Below are positions 1 through 8,719 of a DNA stretch of 64,000 bases, piece by piece. Within the stretch, counting starts at the first letter, position 1; every line of letters starts with the position of its first letter. Below the pieces are notes generated by a model. It was not told where the DNA came from. It was given only the letters and a program-made list of their open reading frames with translations, and ran no database searches. A program made the position numbers and the translations under genes. This DNA comes from Halothermothrix sp. (GTDB lineage: Bacteria; Bacillota; Halanaerobiia; DY22613): assembly GCA_016841825.1 (NCBI GenBank), contig JAENYK010000006.1:62001-126000 (forward strand), written 5' to 3'.

Positions 1-46
1 GAGTGTCACTTTACTGTTACTAGTTTTTTATAAAGGAGTGATTGGA

Positions 47-1513
47 GTGGAAAGAACAGATTTTGATCATCATCGAACCCCAATTTTTTCGTTTTTACAG
101 GATTATTTGGAAAAAGATATAACTCCATTCTTTGTTCCTGGACATAAACATGGAAGGGGACTTAAGGAATTTTCGGATTTTGTAGGTAGTCGAATTCTTG
201 GTATGGATATTACCAGTTTACCTGAAAGTGATAATCTGGCGAATCCAATTGGGATCATTAAGGAATCACAAGAGCTTTTGGCAGATGCCTTTGGTGCAGA
301 GAATGCATACTTTCTGGTGAACGGAACCAGTGAAGGTGTGCAAGTCATGATTCGGAGTGCAGTCAAACCAGGCGAGCAGATTATCATCCCTCGCAATGCT
401 CATAAGTCTACAGTAGGTGGTTTGATTCTCTCAGGTGCTGTCCCTGTATATGTTTATCCTGAAATGAATGCAGAATTAGGAATTAGTACTGTAGTTGATA
501 GTTCAACAATTAAAGAGATTTTTAAAAAACACCCCTTTGCCAAGGCCGTATTTGTAATTAACCCTACATATTATGGGATGGTTTCAGATATTAAGACTAT
601 AGTTCGGACAGCTCATCGCGAAGGTGCAGTAGTTCTGGTAGATGAAGCACATGGTGCACATATGGGTTTCCATGATGATTTTCCTTTGACCGGGATGGAA
701 GTAGGGGCAGATATGAGTGCTGCCAGTCTGCACAAAACTGGTGGTTCTTTGACCCAGAGCTCTGTGCTGCTTTTAAGAGGAGCCAGAATTCCCCAGGAGA
801 ATGTCAAGCAGACTTTAAACTTGACCAGAACAACTAGTCCTTCATATATATTGATGGCATCTCTGGATGTAGCCAGAAAACAGTTGGCTCTTTGGGGAGA
901 CGAACTGTTGGAAGAAACTTTAGAGCTGGCCCGATATGCCAGAAGAGAGATTAATGAGATTGAAGGTTTATATGCTTTTGATCATAATCTTAGCGGCACG
1001 AGTGGTATTTATGATCTGGATGAGACCAAATTAGCCATCTATGTCGGAAAGTTAGGGGTCACTGGTTTTGCACTGGAGCGGGAGTTGATGACCCGGTTTG
1101 GAATTGGTTTAGAACTGGCTGATTTAAACAATGTTTTAGCTTTGATTACTATTGGAGATACGAAACAATCTGTAGATAAATTAATTAATGCCTTGAAGAC
1201 GATTGTTCAGGAACGGGGGACTCATGATGTAAAAAAACTGATTGAATTACCAGAGATGCCTGATCTGATTGTTAGTCCCCGTGACGCATATTATGGAACC
1301 AAAAAGAAAGTATTGTTAGAAGAAGCAGCTGGTGAGATTTGTGGAGAGATGCTGATGGCTTATCCTCCCGGTATTCCATTAATCTGTCCAGGTGAACGAC
1401 TTACCCAGGATGTAGTGGATTATGTAAAGGTTCTTAAAGAGCAACATGCGTCACTCCAGGGTACTGCTGATCCTTATGTTAACTATATTCGTGTCCTTGG
1501 TCACGATTACTAA
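47..1513 (+). CDS. Orn/Lys/Arg decarboxylase family protein (PLP-dependent)
   Basis: A 488-residue fold-type I PLP enzyme of the bacterial ornithine/lysine/arginine decarboxylase family, expected to decarboxylate a basic amino acid in the cytoplasm to give a polyamine precursor such as agmatine or cadaverine. The cofactor signature is visible: VDEAHGAH with Asp199, and SLHKTGG with the Schiff-base Lys230. The short length matches the Firmicute type (about 480-490 residues) rather than the 700-residue enterobacterial type. GTG at 47 is chosen because AAAGGAG at 32-38 then lies 8 nt upstream; the GTG at 38 would overlap that ribosome binding site. Substrate specificity cannot be read from the sequence. 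It ends in a strong terminator and is followed by a separately promoted cinA. Confidence 0.88.
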   Translation: MERTDFDHHRTPIFSFLQDYLEKDITPFFVPGHKHGRGLKEFSDFVGSRILGMDITSLPESDNLANPIGIIKESQELLADAFGAENAYFLVNGTSEGVQVMIRSAVKPGEQIIIPRNAHKSTVGGLILSGAVPVYVYPEMNAELGISTVVDSSTIKEIFKKHPFAKAVFVINPTYYGMVSDIKTIVRTAHREGAVVLVDEAHGAHMGFHDDFPLTGMEVGADMSAASLHKTGGSLTQSSVLLLRGARIPQENVKQTLNLTRTTSPSYILMASLDVARKQLALWGDELLEETLELARYARREINEIEGLYAFDHNLSGTSGIYDLDETKLAIYVGKLGVTGFALERELMTRFGIGLELADLNNVLALITIGDTKQSVDKLINALKTIVQERGTHDVKKLIELPEMPDLIVSPRDAYYGTKKKVLLEEAAGEICGEMLMAYPPGIPLICPGERLTQDVVDYVKVLKEQHASLQGTADPYVNYIRVLGHDY

Positions 1514-1521
1514 AATTTGCA

Positions 1522-1555
1522 AGCACCTTGAGAGTTTTTCTCAGGGTGCTTTTTA
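1522..1555 (+). terminator. Rho-independent terminator of the decarboxylase gene
   Basis: A 12-bp stem (AGCACCTTGAGA with TCTCAGGGTGCT, one G-T pair) and a 5-nt loop are followed by TTTTTAT. It begins 8 nt after the stop codon. Confidence 0.9.
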
Positions 1556-1578
1556 TATACTATTTTTATTCTAATAAA

Positions 1579-1606
1579 ACAGGATTTTGGGAGTTTTCCA
1601 AAGAAT
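1579..1606 (+). promoter_or_regulatory. Sigma-H-type promoter upstream of cinA
   Basis: ACAGGATTT (1579-1587), a 12-nt spacer and AAAGAAT (1600-1606) match the Bacillus sigma-H consensus RnAGGAwWW / RnnGAAT at every defined position. It lies 50 nt before the chosen cinA start. The assignment to sigma-H rests on the known consensus only. Confidence 0.65.
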
Positions 1607-1655
1607 TAATTTGTTAAGATGTAAGTTTTTATCATACAAGGAGAGTGACAATGAA

Positions 1656-2912
1656 GTGAAAGCTGAAATCGTCTGTATAGGTACCGAACTACTTTTGGGT
1701 GATGTTGTTAATACTAATGCTACCTGGCTGGCTAAAGAACTAAAAGAATTGGGAATAGGCCTTTATTATGTGAATACTGTTGGTGATAATCGTCAACGTA
1801 TGGAAGAAGTTATAAAAAGTGCATACCAGAGATCTGATTTGATTATTATTACAGGAGGATTAGGTCCGACAGAGGATGATTTAACCAGAGAGATTATCGC
1901 TGTAGCTACTGGTCGGCCTTTGATCTTTTCGCAAGATTTAGCAGATCAAATTCAACATCGTTTTAATCATTTTAAACGTAAGATGACTCCGAATAATTTG
2001 CGTCAGGCATATTTACCTGAAGGTGCTGCTCCGATAGTTAATCGAGTAGGTACAGCACCTGGTGTATATCTCAAAGATGGAGAGACTATTTTTGTGGCTC
2101 TTCCGGGGGTACCACGTGAGATGAAGATTAATTTTACAGAAGAGGTTGTTCCCCGATTGAGAGAGGAACTGCCGGCAGTAGAAGTTATTTTTTCCAGACT
2201 TCTGCGGATGTGTGGAATTGGAGAATCCAGTATGGAAGAGTTGGTCAAAGACTTGATTCAGAATCAGACTACACCAACTATTGCTCCCTATGCAGGTCAA
2301 AGTGAGGTTTTTTTAAAGGTTACTGCTAAGGCTTCCAATAGAGAATCAGCTCAAAAGATTATGGCTGGAACAATTGATGAACTATATCGAAGGTTGGCAG
2401 ATCATATTTATGGAGAAGATGAAGAGACTTTAGAGTTGGTAGTAGGTCGGATGCTGCATCAGCAGGGCCAGATGTTAACTGTGGCAGAGTCCTGTACTGG
2501 AGGTTTGATTGCTCACCGCCTTACTAATATTCCGGGAAGTTCAGCTTATTTTGAACGGGGATTTGTTACATATAGTAATGATGCGAAAATTGAAGAGTTG
2601 GGCGTTTCGCAGGACGTTATTCAAAAATGCGGAGCAGTTAGCCCGGAGACTGCCAGAGCTATGGCCAGGGGAGCACTAGAACATTCCAGAGCTCAAATAG
2701 GGATTGCCGTTACTGGAATTGCGGGTCCAACCGGTGGTACTCCCGAAAAACCTGTAGGTCTGGTTTATTGTGCTATTGGCAGCCTGGATGACGATATTAT
2801 TGTCCATGAGTTCAATTTTATGGGGGAGCGGGAATGGATTAAATATTCCACTTCTCAATATGTCTTATACCATCTGTGGAGGTATTTATGTGTCCGGGCT
2901 GATACTAGGTAA
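1656..2912 (+). CDS. cinA: CinA family protein (NMN deamidase / competence-damage protein)
   Basis: A 418-residue two-domain protein. The N-terminal half is the MoaB/MogA-like CinA domain (KAEIVCIGTELLLGD, then ITGGLGPTEDD). The C-terminal half is the nicotinamide-nucleotide amidase domain (AESCTGGLIAHRLT, VSPETARAMA, AVTGIAGPTGG), which returns NMN to the pyridine nucleotide cycle. The usual family length is about 415. GTG at 1656 is chosen because AAGGAG at 1638-1643 precedes it and the CinA fold starts right there; an upstream in-frame TTG at 1587 would add an unrelated leader and overlap the promoter. cinA usually sits beside recA in Firmicutes; here the type II secretion operon and several other genes lie between them. 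Confidence 0.93.
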   Translation: MKAEIVCIGTELLLGDVVNTNATWLAKELKELGIGLYYVNTVGDNRQRMEEVIKSAYQRSDLIIITGGLGPTEDDLTREIIAVATGRPLIFSQDLADQIQHRFNHFKRKMTPNNLRQAYLPEGAAPIVNRVGTAPGVYLKDGETIFVALPGVPREMKINFTEEVVPRLREELPAVEVIFSRLLRMCGIGESSMEELVKDLIQNQTTPTIAPYAGQSEVFLKVTAKASNRESAQKIMAGTIDELYRRLADHIYGEDEETLELVVGRMLHQQGQMLTVAESCTGGLIAHRLTNIPGSSAYFERGFVTYSNDAKIEELGVSQDVIQKCGAVSPETARAMARGALEHSRAQIGIAVTGIAGPTGGTPEKPVGLVYCAIGSLDDDIIVHEFNFMGEREWIKYSTSQYVLYHLWRYLCVRADTR

Positions 2913-2987
2913 TCTAAGATAAGATTATTATAATTATCTCGTCATTTATCGAAAAGATTGCTATTTTTTAATTTCTCGTAAGATAAG

Positions 2988-3014
2988 GCAGGAAAAAGTC
3001 GTTTAGTGAAGAAA
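2988..3014 (+). promoter_or_regulatory. Sigma-H-like promoter upstream of the type II secretion operon
   Basis: GCAGGAAAA (2988-2996), an 11-nt spacer and GAAGAAA (3008-3014) match the sigma-H consensus with one mismatch (GAAA for GAAT). The position, about 70 nt before gspE, suits the promoter of an eleven-gene operon. Weaker than the cinA, thpR and nikR examples. Confidence 0.45.
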
Positions 3015-3082
3015 CTAAAAATAAATGGAATTTAACACAAAGGAAGGAAATACAATACGATTTGAATAAAGGTGGAATGCTA

Positions 3083-4582
3083 ATGATAGTTGAAAGAACA
3101 AGCCTAACTGATGAGAGTTATCGTCTGCCCAGAGATTATGTACAGAAACATCGGGTAATTCCACTGGGGATTGATGAAGGTCGATTGGCGATTGCAATTC
3201 CTGATGGATTATCGTTAGAGATTAGAAGAGATCTGGAGATTTTTTTTAATCAACCACTAACCTTTAGGATTCATCAGGTTTCGGAATTGGATAATTTGAT
3301 TCAGGAGTATCTGGAATCTGGTGGCGAAACAATTGAGGGAATGTTAAAGAATATTGATTCAGATGAGTATTCCACGGGTGATATTTATTTTAGCCAGAGT
3401 GTCGAAAATTTGGAAGATATGGCTTTGGAAGCTCCGATAATTAGATTAGTTAATCTGGTGATCAGTGAGGCATTAAAACAAAGAGCCAGTGATATTCATC
3501 TTGAACCTTTTGAAGATCAGGTTAAGTTACGTTATCGGGTTGACGGTATCCTTTATGAACAGACCCCACCTTCAAAAACCCTCTTCCCTGCTATTATTAC
3601 GAGAATCAAAATTATGGCGAATCTCAATATTGCCGAAAGACGTTTACCCCAGGATGGAAGAATCAGAATAAAGATTGCTAATCGGGAAGTAGATATTCGT
3701 GTTTCTACAATCCCGACGATTTACGGGGAGAGTTTGGTAATGCGTCTTTTAGATCAAAGTTCATCTTTATTAGATTTTGGGGAACTGGGATTTGAACCTG
3801 ATACTTTAGAACTTTTTCGGAAGAATTTACAGTTTATCAATGGAATTATTTTAGTTACCGGACCTACCGGAAGTGGTAAGAGTACAACTCTGTATTCCAG
3901 TTTAAACTTAATGAATGGACCAGATAAAAAGATTCTTACCGTAGAAGATCCTGTTGAATATCACATAACAGGGATCAATCAGATGCAGGTTAATGACAAA
4001 ATAGGGTTTACTTTTGCAACAGGATTAAGATCTATCTTGCGTCAGGACCCTGATATTATTATGGTTGGTGAGATGCGTGATCTGGAGACTGCTCAGATGG
4101 GCATTCAGGCTGCATTGACAGGTCATTTAGTATTTTCTACATTACATACAAACGATTCGGCCAGTACTATTGCCCGCCTACTGGATATGGGTGTTGATGA
4201 CTATCTGGTAGCATCAACGGTCAGATGTATTTTGGCACAGCGATTAGTTAGAAGAATCTGTCCGAACTGCAAAGAAGAGTATCATCCGGGTCCCAGTGAA
4301 CTAAATGCCCTGGATTTGCCGATTGATAGTCAGGTTTCTTTTTATCATGGTAGAGGTTGTGAGGAATGCAATTATAGTGGTTATCGGGGGCGAATCGGAA
4401 TATTTGAATTGATGAATATTACACCAGAAATCGAAGAGATGATTACCAGTCGGCGAAATTCTAGTGAGATCAAAAAATTAGCCTGCACTCATGGGATGGT
4501 GACTTTACGGGAGTATGGATTTAAGAAAGTACTTAATGGAGTTACTACGCTGGATGAAGTTATCAGGGTCACACAAGTATAG
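3083..4582 (+). CDS. gspE: Type II secretion system ATPase GspE
   Basis: A 499-residue hexameric secretion ATPase that powers pseudopilus assembly from the cytoplasmic face. An N-terminal GspE/PilB N-domain is followed by the ATPase core: Walker A GPTGSGKST at residues 260-268, Asp/Walker B region DPDIIMVGEMRD, and the His box STLHTNDSA. A C-terminal tetracysteine zinc motif (CPNC ... CEEC) is typical of GspE and PilB. ATG at 3083 is chosen because AGGTGG at 3069-3074 is correctly spaced; an in-frame TTG at 3062 is possible. It is the first gene of an operon with the pseudopilins and secretin, which favours GspE over a pilus PilB. Confidence 0.93.
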   Translation: MIVERTSLTDESYRLPRDYVQKHRVIPLGIDEGRLAIAIPDGLSLEIRRDLEIFFNQPLTFRIHQVSELDNLIQEYLESGGETIEGMLKNIDSDEYSTGDIYFSQSVENLEDMALEAPIIRLVNLVISEALKQRASDIHLEPFEDQVKLRYRVDGILYEQTPPSKTLFPAIITRIKIMANLNIAERRLPQDGRIRIKIANREVDIRVSTIPTIYGESLVMRLLDQSSSLLDFGELGFEPDTLELFRKNLQFINGIILVTGPTGSGKSTTLYSSLNLMNGPDKKILTVEDPVEYHITGINQMQVNDKIGFTFATGLRSILRQDPDIIMVGEMRDLETAQMGIQAALTGHLVFSTLHTNDSASTIARLLDMGVDDYLVASTVRCILAQRLVRRICPNCKEEYHPGPSELNALDLPIDSQVSFYHGRGCEECNYSGYRGRIGIFELMNITPEIEEMITSRRNSSEIKKLACTHGMVTLREYGFKKVLNGVTTLDEVIRVTQV

Positions 4583-4593
4583 GGGTGAAATTG

Positions 4594-5799
4594 ATGGTGG
4601 AATTTAGATATCAAGCTGTTGATCGTTCGGGGAAGATACTCAATGGGAGAATTCTGGCAGAGTCCAGAGAGCAAGCTATCTCAAAAATAAAATCAGAACT
4701 AGGTTTGATTCCGACAGAAGTTAAAGAAGAAGTCGGTCGCGTAAGAGGTGGTAATCGTTTAGGGGGATCAAAGCAGAATTTTGTCCTCAACTTTTCTCAA
4801 CAGATGGCCAACCTTTTAAATTCGGGAATTCAAATAGATGATGCTTTGACTGTTTTGATTCAACTGACAGGAGATTCTGCCCAGCGGGAGTTGATTAGAG
4901 AGATTCAAGAAGATATTCAGGGTGGTTCAGATCTCTCACAGGCTTTAGCCAAACATCCAGCTTATTTTAATGAATCTTACATTAATATGATTAAAGCCGG
5001 AGAAAGTGGGGGAGTATTAGGCCTTTGTATCCAGAGATTGACAGATTATCTTGAGCAGGACAGACAGTTTAAAGGTTCAATTAAATCTGCTCTGTTATAT
5101 CCTATGATAGTGCTGCTTATGGGTATCGGGGCAGTAATTATTCTCTTTATTGTGGTTATTCCGCGTTTCGTGGGGATTTTCGATTCTCTTGGACAGGAGT
5201 TACCATTACCTACCCGAATTCTTCTGGGGATAAGTAGTAGTATTAATCTTTACTGGCCGTATATGCTTGTTGGTCTGGCTGTAGTCATCGGGGGAATTTT
5301 TGCTTATGTGACTACATCGGAAGGTCGCTACCAGCTGGATAAATTTCTTAATGGACTACCTTTTCTCGGTCAGGTGAGAATTAAGCTAACAGTCTCAAGG
5401 TTTACCAGAATTCTTGGAACGATGTTAGATAGTGGGGTACCTTTACTTAAAGGGTTGGAGATTGCTAAAAATACTTTGAACAACAAAATTTATATTAAAA
5501 TAATCGGAAATTTGTATGAACATGTTCGCAAAGGTGGTACATTGATCGGATTTTTGCAGACTGAGCCAGCATTTCCAGATCTAGCAGTTTTTCTAATCGG
5601 TGTTGGAGAGCGAACAGGTAATTTAGAGAACATGTTAAATAAGGTTGCAGATACCTTGGCGTTTGAGGTACAAAAGACTCTGAAAAATTTCTTAACTATT
5701 CTGGAACCAATAATTATTCTTTTTTTGGGATTGTTTGTCGTATTTGTTGTTCTATCAATATTATTACCGATTTTTTCACTTAATGAATTACCATTTTAA
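4594..5799 (+). CDS. gspF: Type II secretion inner-membrane platform protein GspF
   Basis: A 401-residue polytopic membrane protein with the duplicated T2SSF domain. The first copy carries NFSQQMANLLNSGIQIDDAL and the second FTRILGTMLDSGVPLLKGLEIA. There are hydrophobic segments after each copy (LYPMIVLLMGIGAVIILFIV and LEPIIILFLGLFVVFVVLSI). The family length is about 400. It is the membrane platform that couples GspE to pseudopilin assembly. ATG at 4594 has AGGGGTGA at 4581-4588 just upstream; a GTG at 4585 is inside that site. It follows gspE after 11 nt. Confidence 0.93.
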   Translation: MVEFRYQAVDRSGKILNGRILAESREQAISKIKSELGLIPTEVKEEVGRVRGGNRLGGSKQNFVLNFSQQMANLLNSGIQIDDALTVLIQLTGDSAQRELIREIQEDIQGGSDLSQALAKHPAYFNESYINMIKAGESGGVLGLCIQRLTDYLEQDRQFKGSIKSALLYPMIVLLMGIGAVIILFIVVIPRFVGIFDSLGQELPLPTRILLGISSSINLYWPYMLVGLAVVIGGIFAYVTTSEGRYQLDKFLNGLPFLGQVRIKLTVSRFTRILGTMLDSGVPLLKGLEIAKNTLNNKIYIKIIGNLYEHVRKGGTLIGFLQTEPAFPDLAVFLIGVGERTGNLENMLNKVADTLAFEVQKTLKNFLTILEPIIILFLGLFVVFVVLSILLPIFSLNELPF

Positions 5800-5823
5800 A
5801 ATTTTGAAAGGAAGGGGATTTTG

Positions 5824-6324
5824 ATGCTAGGATTTTCTTCAGATAAGTTTAGAAAAAAACGAGTAGTGCAGAATGCTGCTAAAAGAATGTCTAATCAGCG
5901 AGGTTTTAGCTTTATTGAGATTATGATTGTGGTTATCATCATCGGTTTTTTGGCATCTATCGTAGGTCCGCAGATTATCGGTAGAGTTGGTAAGGCCAAA
6001 CAGGTCACAGCCCAGAGTCAGTTGACCAATATAAAATTGGCTTTGGAGCAGTATTATTTGGATTGTGGGTCTTACCCTTCATCTGAACAGGGACTCGGGG
6101 CATTAGTCGAGAATCCTGGTGATTCATCAGTAGTAAATAAATGGACTGGCCCGTATATTTCGAAAGCGGTTCCAAAAGACCCATGGGGATATGATTATCA
6201 TTATACATGTCCTGGTGAACATAGTACTGAAGGTTACGATTTATATTCTTTAGGAAGTGACAATCAGGAAGGTGGTAGTGGTGAGAACACAGATATTACC
6301 AACTGGTCGAATCTTGACCTGTAG
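5824..6324 (+). CDS. gspG: Major pseudopilin GspG
   Basis: A major type II pseudopilin of 166 residues. The prepilin peptidase site G/FSFIE is followed by the hydrophobic helix IMIVVIIIGFLASIVGPQII, then the globular GspG domain. The C-terminal calcium-binding signature YDLYSLGSDNQEGG is diagnostic for GspG rather than a type IV pilin. The leader from ATG 5824 is long (27 residues); an internal ATG at 5887 would give the usual six-residue leader but lacks a visible ribosome binding site, whereas AGGAAGGGG lies at 5809-5817. No prepilin peptidase gene is present in the window. Confidence 0.92.
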   Translation: MLGFSSDKFRKKRVVQNAAKRMSNQRGFSFIEIMIVVIIIGFLASIVGPQIIGRVGKAKQVTAQSQLTNIKLALEQYYLDCGSYPSSEQGLGALVENPGDSSVVNKWTGPYISKAVPKDPWGYDYHYTCPGEHSTEGYDLYSLGSDNQEGGSGENTDITNWSNLDL

Positions 6325-6754
6325 TAAGGGATTTACCCTGATAGAGATTTTGGTTGTTCTGGTAATCATGGCTCTGGCATTATCTATTTCTATTCCTAAT
6401 TTTAATAAAATGTTTGCCTCTGTTGAGGGTGTCCGGGAAGGAAGTCGGGTAATGAATCTGTTAGAGAAAGCCAGAGCTGAAGCTATATTTCAGGCCAAAC
6501 TACAAGATATCACTTTCTATATTGATGGTACATGTAAGTTTAACTATAAAGGTAAATTATGGGAATACACAAACTTACAAATGACAATTCTTCTGAATGA
6601 GGAAAAACAAGATCATGTGGTGCAAACTTTTAACCCGGATGGAACTGCTTTACATCCTTTGTTATCTTTTCAAACTACCCAAGGAGAGTATATTACCTAT
6701 TCTTTTAACCCAATTAATGGGAAAATTCAGATGGAACGGAGTTCTGATATATGA
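6281..6754 (+). CDS. gspH: Minor pseudopilin GspH-like
   Basis: A 157-residue pseudopilin with prepilin site G/FTLIEILVVLVIMALALSIS after a leader of about 17 residues. Position in the operon and weak overall similarity suggest GspH. GTG at 6281 is chosen because AGGAAGG at 6266-6272 lies 8 nt upstream; the gene then overlaps the end of gspG by 44 nt, which implies translational coupling. An upstream GTG at 6257 cannot be excluded. Confidence 0.75.
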   Translation: MRTQILPTGRILTCSKGFTLIEILVVLVIMALALSISIPNFNKMFASVEGVREGSRVMNLLEKARAEAIFQAKLQDITFYIDGTCKFNYKGKLWEYTNLQMTILLNEEKQDHVVQTFNPDGTALHPLLSFQTTQGEYITYSFNPINGKIQMERSSDI

Positions 6755-7131
6755 GAGAATATGCAAAAAAAGATACAGGTTTTACTCTCATAGAGATTCT
6801 GGTAGCTGTGACTATTGTGGGTATAGCTTTTGCAATTATTGCCCATGGTTATATATCTTTGACAGGACTTGTCCGCCAAATTAGAGAGTATCAGGTTGTC
6901 GATTCTTTTGCCAATAATAAGTTAAATCAGGTTGTACGGAAGATTGATCCTGGAGTGATTGGCTATCATGATCTAGGACTGATGGAGGTTGACTGGCAGG
7001 TCATTGATCTGGATATGGGTGATGGAGTCAGAAGGGTAACGATTACTGTGGAATGGTCAGGCAGACGCGGACCAAGAACATATCAACTAACGACATTGAC
7101 TGAAGGTGGAACATATGCAAGTGATTACTAA
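6751..7131 (+). CDS. gspI: Minor pseudopilin GspI
   Basis: A 126-residue minor pseudopilin: prepilin site G/FTLIEILVAVTIVGIAFAII, then a short domain containing NNKLNQV and the paired strands VDWQVIDL and VRRVTITVEW typical of GspI. Its ATG overlaps the gspH stop codon (ATGA). GspI, J and K form the tip complex of the pseudopilus. Confidence 0.83.
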   Translation: MREYAKKDTGFTLIEILVAVTIVGIAFAIIAHGYISLTGLVRQIREYQVVDSFANNKLNQVVRKIDPGVIGYHDLGLMEVDWQVIDLDMGDGVRRVTITVEWSGRRGPRTYQLTTLTEGGTYASDY

Positions 7132-7678
7132 ATCGACGAATGGATTTACATTTATCGAAATTATTGTTGCGATAACTATTCTTTCTATAATCATTCTGAC
7201 TCTGTATAGTTTAATGGATCTGGGTTTTTCTTTTTGGGATTATATTGACAATTCTCGTTGGAGTTATACTGATTTGCAGATGGCTGTTGGTCGCATGGCC
7301 AAAGATATTCGCTCTACTTTTTATCGTTCTTCATCCGATAATTATTCATTTACCGGGAATATGTATCAGATACAGTTTTGCACTCGTGATTTTGTAACCC
7401 TAGAGACACAGCAGATATTATATGAGTATTCACCTTATGATGAGGCTGTTTTTATTATTCAGGGGGAAGAACGAATCCCTTTGTTGACCCAACTGGAGAG
7501 TTGTAATTTTTATTTTTATAATTCAGAGTATGGCTATTGGGATAACTATTGGGATTCTACTGATCAGAAAAAGATACCCTCAATGGTGAGAATTGAATTT
7601 ATTTTTACATATGCCGAAGATGGGTATCAGTATGATTTTCCAATATATGTTGACCAGAAGGGAATTAGTGGGAGATGA
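7115..7678 (+). CDS. gspJ: Minor pseudopilin GspJ
   Basis: A 187-residue pseudopilin with prepilin site G/FTFIEIIVAITILSIIILTL and the GspJ-type segment DLQMAVGRMAKDIR. ATG at 7115 lies 6 nt after GAAGGTGG (7101-7108) and overlaps gspI by 17 nt. The order I-J-K is the same as in proteobacterial operons. Confidence 0.82.
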   Translation: MQVITKSTNGFTFIEIIVAITILSIIILTLYSLMDLGFSFWDYIDNSRWSYTDLQMAVGRMAKDIRSTFYRSSSDNYSFTGNMYQIQFCTRDFVTLETQQILYEYSPYDEAVFIIQGEERIPLLTQLESCNFYFYNSEYGYWDNYWDSTDQKKIPSMVRIEFIFTYAEDGYQYDFPIYVDQKGISGR

Positions 7679-8703
7679 GAAGATTGGATTCTAAAGATGG
7701 GGTTGCTTTAATCCTGGTTCTCTGGGCTATTGTGATTTTGAGTTTTCTTTTACTCTCTTTGACAGAAGAAATCCAGCTGGAAAGTTACCTAACTCGAAAT
7801 CTGTTGGAACAGACTCAACTTCAACATATTGCTCAGGCGGGTATTGCCAGGGGAATTGCTGCATTAGAAGGTGATCAGACTATTGTTGATGGTAGAACTG
7901 AAATCTGGTTAGCACCAATTATAGGTGAGATTGAAGATCAGGGTATTTTTGAGGTTACGATCGAAGATATCGGTAGTAAATTTAATATGAATTATATCGG
8001 TTTTCCAATCCTGGATCAGTTAGTTCCAACCTATGTTGAGGAGTTTAAAGAGTGGCGTCTTAAGGAATTTCCTTTTTTTATTCAGCAGGATATAGAGCAA
8101 TTTCCCAATAGTGAAGATTTCGAATCTACCGCACAGTATATGAGCTTCTATGGTAAATTTAATATCACTATAGATGACCTGGAAGTTTTAAAAGCTTTGA
8201 TGGTGCAGCAGGATATTGCGGAGTGGACTGCTGAATCGGTAGTTCAGGAGTTAGGACAGATAGAAGAACCAATAACTTCTCTGGATGAATTGTTGTTACA
8301 TATCCCCAGTATGGATACGACTACATTTAATGCCATCAGAGATGAGCTTACAGTTACGGGAAATCTTAATATTAATCTGGTGGATGAAGGTGTTCTGGTT
8401 GCTTTAGCTGAGAGCTTAAAAATCGATCAAGATTTGATTGCTGTAATATTAGAAGCCCGGGAGAGGGAAGTGATTTTGGATTTTAAAGAATTAGAGGATG
8501 AATTAGGTGCAGAAGATTATCATCGATTGGCTGCTTATTTTGATGTTAAATCTAGTTATTTTCGAATAACCTGTACAGCCAGATCTAACAATACGTCTCT
8601 GGAAAAGACTATTGTCGTTGAGGTAGAAAGAAACCCAGAAAGGGTATCACGGGATCGGGTCTTGGAGTGGAATACGAAGATTTTATCCTGGGTAGAGTCT
8701 TAA
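7675..8703 (+). CDS. gspK: Minor pseudopilin GspK
   Basis: A 342-residue atypical pseudopilin. The N-terminus GVALILVLWAIVILSFLLLS lacks the +5 Glu that the other pseudopilins have, as is known for GspK. A large alpha-helical insert with helix-hairpin-helix-like repeats (LNINLVDEGVLVALAESLKI) follows. It overlaps gspJ by four bases (ATGA). It is predicted to cap the pseudopilus. Confidence 0.85.
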   Translation: MRRLDSKDGVALILVLWAIVILSFLLLSLTEEIQLESYLTRNLLEQTQLQHIAQAGIARGIAALEGDQTIVDGRTEIWLAPIIGEIEDQGIFEVTIEDIGSKFNMNYIGFPILDQLVPTYVEEFKEWRLKEFPFFIQQDIEQFPNSEDFESTAQYMSFYGKFNITIDDLEVLKALMVQQDIAEWTAESVVQELGQIEEPITSLDELLLHIPSMDTTTFNAIRDELTVTGNLNINLVDEGVLVALAESLKIDQDLIAVILEAREREVILDFKELEDELGAEDYHRLAAYFDVKSSYFRITCTARSNNTSLEKTIVVEVERNPERVSRDRVLEWNTKILSWVES

Positions 8704-8719
8704 GAAGTGGGTGAAATTA